This document shows positions 1-8,375 of a DNA stretch of 64,000 nucleotides, piece by piece (position 1 is the first letter of the stretch; each line of letters opens with the position of its first letter). The position numbers were made by a program, and so were the translations under genes. Source of the stretch: Azoarcus sp. DN11 (GTDB lineage Bacteria > Pseudomonadota > Gammaproteobacteria > Burkholderiales > Rhodocyclaceae); contig NZ_CP021731.1 in the NCBI RefSeq assembly GCF_003628555.1, positions 4,030,001-4,094,000 on the forward strand. The letters are read 5' to 3'. Below the pieces are notes generated by a model. That model made no database searches. It saw nothing but the letters and a program-made list of their open reading frames with translations, and had not been told where the DNA came from.

Positions 1-1
1 C

Positions 2-739
2 GAGCCCGAGGCGTATGCCGACGAGGCGCTGCCCAACCCGTGGATCGCCATGCTGCCGCTGGTGATGGTGGGGGTGCTGAATCGGGTGTTCATCGGCTGG
101 ATTCCGCAAGCCTACGGCGCAACCCACGAAATGACGCTGGCGGGTGGCACCAAACCCATCGTCACAGAAATCTCGAAGATCGCGGGCATCTGGGCCGTGG
201 AAGCGGCACTCCTGGTGGGCATACTCACCGTGCTGGTGTTCGCCTTCAAGACGGTCAGCGCGAGGTTCGCCGAGGGCACCAAGGCGGCGGTAGCGGGCTC
301 GCTCATGGCCTCGATGAACACCGCCTCCGAATATGGCTTCGGTGCCATCATCGCAGGCCTGCCGGGCTTCCTCATCATCGCCGACGCACTGAAGGCCATT
401 CCCAATCCGCTGATCAATGAGGCGATCACGGTCACCACGCTGGCGGGCATCACCGGCTCCGCCACGGGCGGCATGAGTATCGCGCTCGCGGCGATGGCAG
501 AGCAGTTCATCGCCGCTGCACACGCCACGGGGATCCCGCTGGAAGTCCTTCACCGAGTGGCCTCGATGTCCAGCGGCGGCATGGACACCCTGCCCCACAA
601 CGGCGCCGTCATCACCCTGCTTGCAGTGACCGGCCTCACCCATCGCCAGTCCTACGGCGACATCTTCGCCGTCACCTGCATCAAGACCGCGTCGGTGTTC
701 GTGGTCATTGCTTTCTACTACCTGACCGGCCTGTATTGA
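2..739 (+). CDS. GntP-family permease, C-terminal part (5' end outside window)
   Basis: The reading frame is already open at base 2 and runs 245 codons to a TGA. The visible part is strongly hydrophobic with several membrane segments. It carries the family-type motif SSGGMDTLPHNGAV followed by a helix rich in V, I, T and L, as in the C-terminal half of gluconate/hydroxybutyrate:H+ symporters of the GntP family. It would import an organic acid across the inner membrane, but the substrate cannot be read from this fragment. It converges on the cytochrome gene at 781, with 41 bases between them and no clear terminator. The GntP assignment is fairly firm. Confidence 0.85.
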   Translation, partial: EPEAYADEALPNPWIAMLPLVMVGVLNRVFIGWIPQAYGATHEMTLAGGTKPIVTEISKIAGIWAVEAALLVGILTVLVFAFKTVSARFAEGTKAAVAGSLMASMNTASEYGFGAIIAGLPGFLIIADALKAIPNPLINEAITVTTLAGITGSATGGMSIALAAMAEQFIAAAHATGIPLEVLHRVASMSSGGMDTLPHNGAVITLLAVTGLTHRQSYGDIFAVTCIKTASVFVVIAFYYLTGLY

Positions 740-780
740 GGACGCGACCGGGGGTCTTGGGGCCGCAGCGCGATCTCCCG

Positions 781-1221
781 CTACTGCGCCCCCAAGTACC
801 GCAAATACGCCACCAACTCCCAAATCTGCTCCGCACTGAACGCCGCTCCCCACGGCGGCATCACATCCGCACCGACGCGCCCCTTCGTGATCGTCTCGAA
901 CATCACAGGCACCGGCAGATCCTTGCGCCCCTTGAAATCCGGTGCCCGGCCGCCGACGCCCTCGAAGCCGTGGCAGTAGCCCGCGCAGGTCTTGTTGAAG
1001 CGCTTGCGGCCGGCTTCGATGCGCGCCGAATCGTCGAGCGCGAACGGCGCTTGCGGCTCGCCGACGGCGACATTCGCCTCAGTTGCAACATCCCGCGGCG
1101 GCGGCCCAACCGCCACGCACTCGAAAGACAGCCCCGCGCATAGCGCCAGCACCGCGACGGCCTGCCCCAACCGCTGGCCGCGACGGGAAAACGTCATCCC
1201 AAACATCATCGATTTACCCAT
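781..1221 (-). CDS. c-type cytochrome with CXXXCH haem motif, likely electron acceptor of the PQQ dehydrogenase
   Basis: 146 residues. An N-terminal signal region (basic SRRGQR, then a hydrophobic stretch at about 19-37) sends it to the periplasm. The haem-binding site reads C79-A-G-Y-C83-H84, so three residues separate the cysteines instead of two. MPPWG around M121 offers the likely distal Met ligand, and the C-terminal helix WELVAYLRYL is typical of class I cytochromes c. The start is supported by a GGGGA Shine-Dalgarno seven bases upstream. It is last in the operon with the channel and PQQ dehydrogenase, so it probably accepts electrons from that enzyme, as XoxG or ExaB cytochromes do. 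An intrinsic terminator sits directly in front of its ribosome binding site. Confidence 0.85.
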   Translation of the reverse strand: MGKSMMFGMTFSRRGQRLGQAVAVLALCAGLSFECVAVGPPPRDVATEANVAVGEPQAPFALDDSARIEAGRKRFNKTCAGYCHGFEGVGGRAPDFKGRKDLPVPVMFETITKGRVGADVMPPWGAAFSAEQIWELVAYLRYLGAQ

Positions 1222-1234
1222 GGCAATTCCCCAG

Positions 1235-1266
1235 AAAAAACGGGGCGGCGATCCTTAACCGCCCCG
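1235..1266 (-). terminator. Intrinsic terminator between the dehydrogenase and cytochrome genes
   Basis: Read on the minus strand, an 8-bp perfect G+C stem (CGGGGCGG/CCGCCCCG, positions 1241-1248 and 1259-1266, 10-base loop) is followed at once by six T residues (1235-1240). This is a classic rho-independent terminator. It lies after the dehydrogenase stop and about 14 bases before the cytochrome start, so it should reduce cytochrome mRNA relative to dehydrogenase mRNA unless read through. Confidence 0.75.
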
Positions 1267-1316
1267 CGAACAAGAGCGGGAGCCAAGACCCGCCCAAGGA
1301 GGAAGACGAAAAGCGT

Positions 1317-2978
1317 TCAGTCGACCGTAAAGGCGATCAGCGCCGCGCCGCCCGGCAGGTCCTTGATCTGCGGGTAGGCGCCGGCGAGGAAGCCCGGCGC
1401 GTGCGAGCCCAGCCCGGTCGGCACGACGATGTACTGGCGCCCGCCCGCCGCGTAGCTCACCGGCCCGCCGCGCAGCCCTGAGCCGGCGTTGAAGCGCCAC
1501 AGCTCCTTGCCGTTGTCGGCGTCGTAGGCGTAGATGCGCCCTTCCATGTCGCCGGTGAACACCAGCCCGCCCGCAGTGGTCAGCACGCTGGAGAGCGGCG
1601 GCATGTCGTAGCGGATGCTCCACTTGACCTTGCCGGTCAGCGGATCGCGCGCGTCTAGCCGGCCGTGCGGCTTGTCGGCGGGCGGCGGCACGAGCTTGAT
1701 CTCGTCGATGCCGAGCGACAGCGACGAGATCGCCGTGAGGTTCGCCGGATCGTCGCGCCCGGCGACAACCTCGTTGCACACCTCCATCGCGTGCGAGTAC
1801 CACAGGCCCGTCTGCGGGTTGTAGGCGCCGTGGTTCCAACTCCGCGCGCCGAGCAGGTTCGGGCAGAAGAGTTTCTTCTTGCCCTCTTCCGGATACACCG
1901 GGTCGATCAGCCGTCCCGTCTTCGGGTCGATGCCCTTCACCCAATTCACGTTCTGCGCGAACTGCCACACGTTCTCGAGCTTGCCGTCGTCCTTGTCCAT
2001 CACGAACACGAAGCCGCTCTTGTTCAGATGCACGATCACATCCTTGCCGTCCGCGCCCTTCACCATCAGCGCCTCGTAGGCCGAGTCGAAATCCCACGAA
2101 TCGTGCGGGATCTCCTGCCGCGCCCACTTCAGCTTGCCGCTCTTCGGGTCGAGCGCGAGCAGGCTCGCCGTGTACTTGTTGTCGCCCTTGCGGTCGGCGT
2201 TGAAGTAGTCCGGCGCCGCGTTCGACGTGCCGATGTAGATCGTATCGGTGCGCGGGTCAAAGGTGCCCGGCATCCACGCGCTGCCGCCGCCGCGCTTGCG
2301 GCTGTCGCCCGGCCAGCTCTCGGGGTCGTCGCGCAGGATGTCGAAGGTCCACGCGGGCTTGCCGGTGTCGGCATTGACCGCGTAGATCTTGCCGCTGATC
2401 GGCTGATCGCCGCCCGTCGTGCCGCCGAAGAGCACATCCCCGGCAAGCTGCGGCGGCGCCGAGAAGAGCGCGCCGTATTGCGACTTCTGCTCCGTGAGCT
2501 GCGTCGACCAGAGCTCCTTGCCGGTCTTCTGGTCGAGCGCGATGAAGCGCCCGTCGAGCGTGCCCAGGAACACCTTGCCGCGCCCGACCGTCACGCCGCG
2601 ACTCGCCGACGCATAGAACGCCTGCTTCGCGATCGGATCGAGCTTCGGCTCGTAATGCCACAGCGTGCGCCCGTTCGCCGCATCGACCGCCCACACGTTG
2701 TTGTTCGCCGACACGTAGTACAGCACCCCGTCGATCACGATCGGCGTCGCCTGGATGCCGTGGGTGATGTTGCCCGGCTGGTGGATCCACGCGACCTTGA
2801 GCCGCCCGACGTTGTCGCGGTTGATTGCCGCGAGCGGGCTGAAGCGCCACGCGTTGTAGCTGCGGTGATACTGCGGCCAGTTGTCCGGGTCGTCAAAACC
2901 GGGACCGCTCGCACCCCATGCGCTTCCCGACAGCGCCCCCGCGCAGGCGAGCGCGACGATCAGTTTCTTGGTTTTCAT
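1317..2978 (-). CDS. PQQ-dependent alcohol dehydrogenase with lanthanide-type active site
   Basis: 553 residues with a cleavable signal peptide (about 1-22, ending SAWGA). Eight-bladed propeller W-motifs such as TGKELW recur. Periplasmic quinoproteins of this family oxidise alcohols with PQQ. The catalytic segment is HDSWDFD (292-298): D296 is the expected catalytic base and D298 is the extra Asp that marks lanthanide-dependent XoxF/PedH-type enzymes, where calcium enzymes have Ala or Ser. N253 in TSNAAP matches the metal-binding Asn. Two oddities: the adjacent Cys-Cys disulfide of methanol/ethanol dehydrogenases is replaced by ASASRG (about 123-128), and the usual metal-binding Glu aligns with D191. 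The start follows a strong GGAGGAGA ribosome site; a much longer upstream open frame is not coding. Confidence 0.9.
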   Translation of the reverse strand: MKTKKLIVALACAGALSGSAWGASGPGFDDPDNWPQYHRSYNAWRFSPLAAINRDNVGRLKVAWIHQPGNITHGIQATPIVIDGVLYYVSANNNVWAVDAANGRTLWHYEPKLDPIAKQAFYASASRGVTVGRGKVFLGTLDGRFIALDQKTGKELWSTQLTEQKSQYGALFSAPPQLAGDVLFGGTTGGDQPISGKIYAVNADTGKPAWTFDILRDDPESWPGDSRKRGGGSAWMPGTFDPRTDTIYIGTSNAAPDYFNADRKGDNKYTASLLALDPKSGKLKWARQEIPHDSWDFDSAYEALMVKGADGKDVIVHLNKSGFVFVMDKDDGKLENVWQFAQNVNWVKGIDPKTGRLIDPVYPEEGKKKLFCPNLLGARSWNHGAYNPQTGLWYSHAMEVCNEVVAGRDDPANLTAISSLSLGIDEIKLVPPPADKPHGRLDARDPLTGKVKWSIRYDMPPLSSVLTTAGGLVFTGDMEGRIYAYDADNGKELWRFNAGSGLRGGPVSYAAGGRQYIVVPTGLGSHAPGFLAGAYPQIKDLPGGAALIAFTVD

Positions 2979-3007
2979 GCAGTTCTCCTCCGGAATCCGG
3001 TTCGTGC

Positions 3008-3883
3008 TTACCAGACGTAGGCGTACTTGAGATTGAGGCTGTCGGTCGCGCCGTGGCTCTCGCCGTCGATGCCGCGCGAATAGCGCACGGTGATCGACTG
3101 GTTGCCGTAGCACTTGAACATCACGCCGATGCCGGCGGTGGTCTCGTGGCCTTCGGGCACCTTCAAGCCGGTCGCTCGGTTCTTCCAGCCTTGCTGCCGT
3201 TCGTAGTCGAGTGCGATGAAGGGCTCGATCGCGTCGTTCAGCTGGTAGCCGAGGCGATGGTTGGTGTGGAAGAGCGTCCCGGGCGACGCATCGGCCGCGG
3301 TCGACTCGCCGGAGAACACGAAGCCCGCGTCCGCCGTGTAGGTCAGCTTGCCGAACTGCACATCCCAGAACAGACTCGACAGGTTCTTCCACACGTCGCC
3401 GCCGCCGATGTCGCCGTCGCCAACCGGCACCTGCATGAAGGACTGGAAACCGAGGGTCGAGTTGGGGGTCGGCTTGTACCACAGCGCAAGCCCCGTGATC
3501 GGATCGCCGATACCGCTCGCAGAGGTCCGCGCATCCGAATTCCGCACGCCGACCTCAGGCACGATGATCTCGTAGGCGAGGCCGATCTTCGGATTCGACT
3601 CCGGCGTCCAGAAGCGCACGTATTTCGACAGGCCAACGATCGTGCGCGTCGACGACGTATGGCGCCGGTCGCCGTCGCGGTCCCACAGGCGGTCTCCGTC
3701 CTGGAAGGTCGCGTATTGCACGAACACGTTGAAGGGCTTGAAATCGACGGGGAGGTCGTACTCGTGCGGGCCGATCACGTCGAGCGTGACCTGGGCCTGC
3801 GCCGGCGCCGTGCCCCCAAGACTGCCAGCCAGCACCACAACCGCCAGCAGCGAACCTGCGCGGCAGGGTTTCTCCTCTTGCAT
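3008..3883 (-). CDS. Outer-membrane channel-like protein (phenol_MetA_deg / COG4313 family)
   Basis: 291 residues with an N-terminal signal peptide (hydrophobic AVVVLAGSLGG, cleavage near AQA). The rest is rich in alternating aromatic and polar residues typical of a beta-barrel and ends in a tyrosine-rich strand with terminal W. It resembles the transporter family found in aromatic and hydrophobic substrate pathways (phenol meta-pathway, SphA-like). It is first in the operon, 29 bases ahead of the PQQ dehydrogenase, so it may admit the alcohol substrate to the periplasm. The start at 3883 has AAAGGAGA upstream; an earlier in-frame start at 3943 lacks this. The substrate is unknown. Confidence 0.75.
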   Translation of the reverse strand: MQEEKPCRAGSLLAVVVLAGSLGGTAPAQAQVTLDVIGPHEYDLPVDFKPFNVFVQYATFQDGDRLWDRDGDRRHTSSTRTIVGLSKYVRFWTPESNPKIGLAYEIIVPEVGVRNSDARTSASGIGDPITGLALWYKPTPNSTLGFQSFMQVPVGDGDIGGGDVWKNLSSLFWDVQFGKLTYTADAGFVFSGESTAADASPGTLFHTNHRLGYQLNDAIEPFIALDYERQQGWKNRATGLKVPEGHETTAGIGVMFKCYGNQSITVRYSRGIDGESHGATDSLNLKYAYVW

Positions 3884-3965
3884 GAATGTCTCCTTTGGTT
3901 TTTTGCGTGGTATCGCGAGACGGTCGGGCACTTTCGCGAGCACTCCGCCGACTCCTCCCCCAATT

Positions 3966-3981
3966 TGCGAAACCCATGCCA
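3966..3981 (-). promoter_or_regulatory. Putative sigma54 (-24/-12) promoter of the channel-PQQ dehydrogenase operon
   Basis: On the minus strand the sequence TGGCATGGGTTTCGCA matches the sigma54 pattern TGGCAC-N5-TTGCA, with the key GG and GC exactly ten bases apart. Transcription would start near 3955, about 70 bases ahead of the channel gene. The -12 part has one mismatch (TCGC). Two dyads suitable for an enhancer-binding protein lie further upstream. Confidence 0.5.
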
Positions 3982-4035
3982 GGAGACTGCTTTCTTTCGA
4001 ATCAATACGTTAAGACTTCGAACGCAGTGAAACGC

Positions 4036-4083
4036 GAGACAGGCGTCTCTCCCGCGCTGAGACGGCCGCGACAGCTGTCTCAG
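4036..4083. promoter_or_regulatory. Paired GAGAC/GTCTC dyads, candidate enhancer sites
   Basis: Two inverted repeats lie side by side: GAGAC-N4-GTCTC (4036-4049) and CTGAGAC-N13-GTCTCAG (4057-4083). They sit about 80-130 bases upstream of the predicted sigma54 start site on the minus strand, the usual place for NtrC-type activator binding. The binding protein is not identified. The sites also lie upstream of the plus-strand gene at 4179 and could act on it. Confidence 0.45.
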
Positions 4084-4178
4084 GGGTGCTTCCCGCCGCG
4101 GCGACAATTTGCGCAGCGCGCTTCGCGCCGACGATGCACGGTGCGACAATTGCCGGATCGCCCGCACCCGCCGCCGCC

Positions 4179-4706
4179 ATGACCACCGACCAGTCCCTGC
4201 CGATCGCAGCCATCGTCTATCGCCCCACCGACCACATCGAGCCGGTGCTTCTCGAGGCCGCGCGCGCGCTGGCCGGCGAGGGCGTGCGGCTGGGCGGCAT
4301 CCTGCAGCACGACATCCCGACGACGATCACCGACCCCTGCGGCATGGAGCTCGAGGACCTCGCGACCGGCGAGCGTTTTCCGCTGTCGCAGGACCTCGGC
4401 AGCGGCTCGGAGGCCTGCCGGCTCGATCCGGATGCGCTCGCCCACGCTGCGATGGCGGTGCGTGCCGCGCTCGAACGCGGTACGGAACTGGTGTTCATCA
4501 ACAAGTTCGGCGCGCAGGAAGCGGGCGGCTCCGGCCTGCGCGCGGAGATGGCGATGGCCGTGACGAGCGGCGTGCCGGTCATCACCGCGGTCGGTGAGCG
4601 CTTCCTCGATGCATGGCGCCATTTCACCGGCGGCAGCACAGCCCTGCTCGACCCCAAGGTGGACGACATCCTCACGTGGTGGCACGGCCTGCCCGCCCGG
4701 AACTGA
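4179..4706 (+). CDS. DUF2478 family protein
   Basis: 175 residues, soluble. It starts with a beta-strand-like AAIVYRP, contains LGGILQHD and a central LVFINKFGAQEAGGSGLR segment, and ends with WWHGLPARN. This layout fits DUF2478 proteins, which have a nucleotide-binding-like fold and are often found near molybdate or metal genes; the function is not established. I chose the ATG at 4179 because homology-like sequence begins there; the frame is open to 4086. The next gene begins three bases after its stop, implying co-translation. Confidence 0.7.
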   Translation: MTTDQSLPIAAIVYRPTDHIEPVLLEAARALAGEGVRLGGILQHDIPTTITDPCGMELEDLATGERFPLSQDLGSGSEACRLDPDALAHAAMAVRAALERGTELVFINKFGAQEAGGSGLRAEMAMAVTSGVPVITAVGERFLDAWRHFTGGSTALLDPKVDDILTWWHGLPARN

Positions 4707-4709
4707 ACG

Positions 4710-5000
4710 GTGGAGTGTCGCCCCGCCTGTGCGGCCTGCTGCATCGCGCCGTCGATCTCCAGCCCCATCCCGGGCATGCCGGACGGCAAGCCTGCGGGCG
4801 TGCGCTGCGCCCAGCTCGACGAGGCCGACCGCTGCCGTCTGTTCGGCGACCCGCGCCGTCCGGCCGTATGCGGCAGCCTCGCCCCCAGCCCGCAGATGTG
4901 CGGCACGCATCGCGAGGCAGCCATCCGCTGGCTCGGCGAACTCGAAGCGCTCACCGCCCCTGACAACCCCCGATCGCTGCACGACGCACCCTGCAACTGA
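4710..5000 (+). CDS. YkgJ-family cysteine-cluster protein
   Basis: 96 residues with a GTG start. Cysteines are clustered as CRPACAACC near the N-terminus and recur at RCAQ, DRCRLF, AVCG and MCG, the pattern of the zinc/iron-chelating YkgJ family (formerly UPF0153). It probably binds a metal or Fe-S cluster; the role is unknown. It follows the DUF2478 gene by three bases and has no ribosome site of its own, so it is probably translationally coupled. Confidence 0.8.
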   Translation: MECRPACAACCIAPSISSPIPGMPDGKPAGVRCAQLDEADRCRLFGDPRRPAVCGSLAPSPQMCGTHREAAIRWLGELEALTAPDNPRSLHDAPCN

Positions 5001-5071
5001 ATCCAATTTAACTTTCGTGCCACGGTGCACGGGTATCATGCCGGTCTTCGCCAGAATTTCCCCCCTGCCCC

Positions 5072-5887
5072 ATGGACCTGCCCCACTACCTCGTCGCACT
5101 GATTCTCGGCATCATCGAAGGCATCACCGAATTCCTGCCGATCTCCTCCACCGGCCACCTCATCATCTTCGGCGACCTCCTCGGCTATAACGACGAGGCG
5201 AGCAAGGTCTTCGAGATCGTCATCCAGCTCGCAGCCATTCTCGCGGTGTGCTGGGATTACCGCGAACGGCTGGCGAAGGTCGCAACCGGCGTCGCCAGCA
5301 GTCCCGCCGCGCAGCGCTTCGTCGCCCTGCTGATCGTCGGCTTCCTGCCGGCGGCGGTGCTGGGCCTGATGTTCCATTCCAGGATCAAGGCGCTGCTCTT
5401 CAATCCGCTCACCGTCGCGACCGCGCTGATCGTCGGCGGCTTCGTGATCCTGTGGCTGGAAAAGCGCGACCACCGGCCGCGCATCCATGCCATCGACGAG
5501 ATGCGCTGGCCCGACGCGCTCAAGGTCGGCTTCGCGCAGGCGCTGGCGATGATTCCCGGCACCTCGCGTTCGGGCGCGACGATCATGGGCGGACTGGTGT
5601 TCGGCCTATCGCGCAAGACCGCGACCGAGTTCTCGTTCTTCCTCGCGATCCCGACGATGTTCGCGGCAACCGCCTACGACCTCTACAAGGCCCGCGACCT
5701 GCTCCATGCGGGCGACGTGCCGGTGTTCGTCATCGGCTTCGTCGCTTCCTTCATCTCCGCGATGTGGGCGGTGAAGGGCTTCATCCGCTTCGTTTCCAAC
5801 CACACTTTCGTCGCCTTCGCGTGGTACCGCATCGCCTTCGGCCTCATCGTGCTGGCAACCTGGAAATTCGGCCTCGTCGCGTGGTAG
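5072..5887 (+). CDS. uppP: Undecaprenyl-diphosphatase
   Basis: 271 residues, a multi-span inner-membrane protein. It dephosphorylates undecaprenyl pyrophosphate to recycle the lipid carrier for peptidoglycan and other cell-wall polymers, and confers bacitracin tolerance. Family motifs are clear: [12 protein letters not shown] near residue 20 and GTSRSGATI near 165, which form the active site. Length matches UppP/BacA. It stands alone between the YkgJ gene and the hydrolase at 5937. Confidence 0.97.
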   Translation: MDLPHYLVALILGIIEGITEFLPISSTGHLIIFGDLLGYNDEASKVFEIVIQLAAILAVCWDYRERLAKVATGVASSPAAQRFVALLIVGFLPAAVLGLMFHSRIKALLFNPLTVATALIVGGFVILWLEKRDHRPRIHAIDEMRWPDALKVGFAQALAMIPGTSRSGATIMGGLVFGLSRKTATEFSFFLAIPTMFAATAYDLYKARDLLHAGDVPVFVIGFVASFISAMWAVKGFIRFVSNHTFVAFAWYRIAFGLIVLATWKFGLVAW

Positions 5888-5936
5888 GCGTCCGAACGCG
5901 GTTAAACTCCGGGGTCCAGCCCCGTTCCCGCATACG

Positions 5937-6524
5937 ATGATCATCTACCTGCACGGTTTCCGCTCGGCTCCTGCGTCGATCAAGGCGCAGGCGCTGCAAC
6001 GCCGCGTCGCTGAAAAGGGGCTCGCCGACGAATTCTGGTGCGAGCAGCTGCCGCCCGAACCGGGCGCCGCGATCGCGCTCGCCGAACGCCGGATCGCCCG
6101 CTGCCGCGCAGAACGCCCCGCCCTTGCGCCGATGCTGGTCGGCAGCTCGCTGGGCGGCTACTATGCGACGCACCTCGCCGAAAAGCACGACCTCAGGGCC
6201 GTGCTCGTGAACCCGGCGGTCGTCGCGCCCTTGTCGCTGGAAGCCTACATCGGCCCGCAGACCAGCATCTACACCGGCGAAACCTTCGACTTCAAAGCCG
6301 AATACATCGCCCAGCTGCGGGCGATGGACGTCGCGACGATCACCCGCCCGCACAATTTCTGGCTGATGGTCGAGACCGGCGACGAAGTGCTCGACTACCG
6401 CGACGCGGTCGCGAAGTACGCCGGCGCGCGCCAGACCGTGCTCGAAGGCGGCGACCACGGCTTCTCGCGCTGGAGCGACTACCTCGACGACGTGATCGCC
6501 TTCGCCGGGCTCGCGGCACGATGA
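5937..6524 (+). CDS. YqiA/YcfP-type alpha/beta hydrolase
   Basis: 195 residues. It opens with MIIYLHGFRSAP, the oxyanion-hole region of small esterases, and has the nucleophile elbow GSSLGGYYA near residue 66. The C-terminal EGGDHGFSRW supplies the catalytic His. Length and order match the YqiA esterase family; the natural substrate is not known. Its stop overlaps the start of the methyltransferase (ATGA), so the two are translated together. Confidence 0.85.
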   Translation: MIIYLHGFRSAPASIKAQALQRRVAEKGLADEFWCEQLPPEPGAAIALAERRIARCRAERPALAPMLVGSSLGGYYATHLAEKHDLRAVLVNPAVVAPLSLEAYIGPQTSIYTGETFDFKAEYIAQLRAMDVATITRPHNFWLMVETGDEVLDYRDAVAKYAGARQTVLEGGDHGFSRWSDYLDDVIAFAGLAAR

Positions 6525-7366
6525 GCGCGCCCGCAGACTTCGACGCGCGCCGCTTCAAGGCGACGGAGCGCGCCGGCTTCAATCGCATCGCCGCACGCTA
6601 CGCCGATGGCGCTCCCCTGCGAGCCGACCTCGCTGCCGCCCTGCTCGACGCGGCGGAACTCGCACCGGGCCAGCGCGTGCTCGATCTCGCGAGCGGTCCG
6701 GGACTGCTCGCCCGCGATGCCGCCGCGCGGGTCACCCCCGGCGGCTGGGTGCTCGCGAGCGACATCGCCGAAGGCATGCTCGCCGAAGGCGCCCGGCGCG
6801 CCGCCGTCGAAGACAGAGCCGACGCCCTCGCCTTCACCGCCGCCGATGCCGAACACCTGTGCCTGCCCGACGCGAGCTTCGACCGCGTCCTCGCCGGCCT
6901 CGCTCTCTTCATGTTCCCGCACCCGCCACAGGCGCTCGCCGAGATGCGCCGCGTGCTGCGCCCGGGCGGGCGGATCGCGCTCTCCGTGTGGGGCCCGCGC
7001 GAGGCCGTGCCGCTGCTCGCGTGCGCGCAGGACTGCATCGCCCGGCTGCTCCCGCCCCCCAAGGTCGCCCGCCCCTCGGTGTTCCGCTTCGGCGACGCTG
7101 CCACGCTGACGGCCGCCCTCACCGACGCGGGGTTCTCGGACGTGCGCATCGCCCCCTGCCCCGTCCGCTGCCACTTTCCGGACGCCGACGCCTACTGGCA
7201 GGCCTTCCTCGATCTCGCCGGCGGCGCGGCCGAAGCGCTCTCGCGCCTGCCCGAGGCCACCCGGGACGCCCTGCGCGCCGCCGTCGCAGCCGACCTCGAA
7301 AGCCATCGCACCGCGGACGGCTACGCCGTCGACGCCCTCGCGCTCGTGGCGACCGCGCGGACATGA
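6521..7366 (+). CDS. SAM-dependent methyltransferase (UbiE/Methyltransf_11 type)
   Basis: 281 residues. SAM motif I is VLDLASGPGLLA near residue 45, followed by the acidic post-I loop ASDIAEGML and the motif LAEMRRVLRPGGRIAL, all typical of class I small-molecule methyltransferases related to UbiE. The substrate cannot be assigned. It overlaps the hydrolase upstream and rarD downstream by four bases each (ATGA), forming a tight three-gene unit. Confidence 0.85.
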   Translation: MSAPADFDARRFKATERAGFNRIAARYADGAPLRADLAAALLDAAELAPGQRVLDLASGPGLLARDAAARVTPGGWVLASDIAEGMLAEGARRAAVEDRADALAFTAADAEHLCLPDASFDRVLAGLALFMFPHPPQALAEMRRVLRPGGRIALSVWGPREAVPLLACAQDCIARLLPPPKVARPSVFRFGDAATLTAALTDAGFSDVRIAPCPVRCHFPDADAYWQAFLDLAGGAAEALSRLPEATRDALRAAVAADLESHRTADGYAVDALALVATART

Positions 7367-8283
7367 CCGCCACACTCGCCGACGCACAGCGACGCCGCCA
7401 GGGCGTCATCGCGACGCTGATCGCCTTCACCATGTGGGGGTTGATGCCGCTCTACTTCAAGGCGGTCGGCAGCGTTTCTCCCGGCGAGATCGTTGCCCAC
7501 CGCGTGCTGTGGTCGGTCGTCTTCCTCCTCGCGCTGCTCGCCCTGTGGCGCGGCTTCGGCGGGTTGCGCCGCCTCGCCGCCCAGCCGCGCCTGATCGGCC
7601 TGCTCGCCCTGTCGGCCTCGCTCACCGGCAGCAACTGGCTCGTCTTCGTGTGGGCGATCTCCGCCGACCGCCTGCTCGAAGCCAGCCTCGGCTACTTCAT
7701 CAACCCGCTCGTCAGCATCCTGCTCGGCCGCCTCGTGCTCGGCGAACGCCTGCGCCCGCTGCAGCAGGCTGCCGTCGCGCTCGCCTGTACGGGCGTCGCG
7801 TGGCGTGTATGGCAGGTCGGCTCGCTGCCGTGGATCGCGCTCTTCCTCGCCGGCACCTTCGGCCTGTACGGCCTGCTGCGCAAGCGCGCCCCGGTCGACG
7901 CGATCAACAGCCTCTTCGTCGAAACGCTGGTCACCGCGCCGCTCGCGATCGCCTGGCTGGCCTGGCTCGCGAGCCGCGGCACGCTGCATTTCGGCACGGA
8001 CATCCTGACCGACGCGCTGTTGCCGCTCGCAGGCGTATTCACCGCCGTGCCGCTGATGCTGTTCGCGATCGGCGCGCAACGCCTGCCGCTGTCGATGGTC
8101 GGATTTCTGCAGTACCTCGCGCCCAGCCTCAACTTCCTCCTCGCCGTCTTCGTCTTCCATGAACCCTTCGACGCCGGTCAATTCGCCGGTTTCGCCCTGA
8201 TCTGGGCGGCGCTCGCGGTCTATTCGGTGGACATGCTGCGCGCGCCCCGCCTTCCCGTCGTCAGCCCGGCCGCCGAACGCTGA
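7363..8283 (+). CDS. rarD: RarD-type EamA-family transporter
   Basis: 306 residues with about ten hydrophobic segments. The N-terminal GVIATLIAFTMWGLMPLYFK and the central NWLVFVWAISADRLLEASLG are characteristic of RarD, a DMT-superfamily inner-membrane permease. Its substrate is uncertain. The start codon overlaps the methyltransferase stop. A 5-bp stem with a TTCG loop lies right after its stop. Confidence 0.9.
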   Translation: MTATLADAQRRRQGVIATLIAFTMWGLMPLYFKAVGSVSPGEIVAHRVLWSVVFLLALLALWRGFGGLRRLAAQPRLIGLLALSASLTGSNWLVFVWAISADRLLEASLGYFINPLVSILLGRLVLGERLRPLQQAAVALACTGVAWRVWQVGSLPWIALFLAGTFGLYGLLRKRAPVDAINSLFVETLVTAPLAIAWLAWLASRGTLHFGTDILTDALLPLAGVFTAVPLMLFAIGAQRLPLSMVGFLQYLAPSLNFLLAVFVFHEPFDAGQFAGFALIWAALAVYSVDMLRAPRLPVVSPAAER

Positions 8284-8284
8284 A

Positions 8285-8298
8285 CGGCCTTCGGGCCG
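8285..8298 (+). terminator. Small TTCG-loop hairpin after rarD
   Basis: CGGCC-TTCG-GGCCG forms a 5-bp stem closed by a stable TTCG tetraloop, two bases after the rarD stop. No T-tract follows, so termination is only possible, not shown. Confidence 0.3.
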
Positions 8299-8375
8299 AC
8301 GGCAGTGCCGCTGCCCTCTGCGCCGGGCGGGCGAATCCTTTAAACTGTCGGGCTTGCTCTAGTTAGGCGGTTCCG

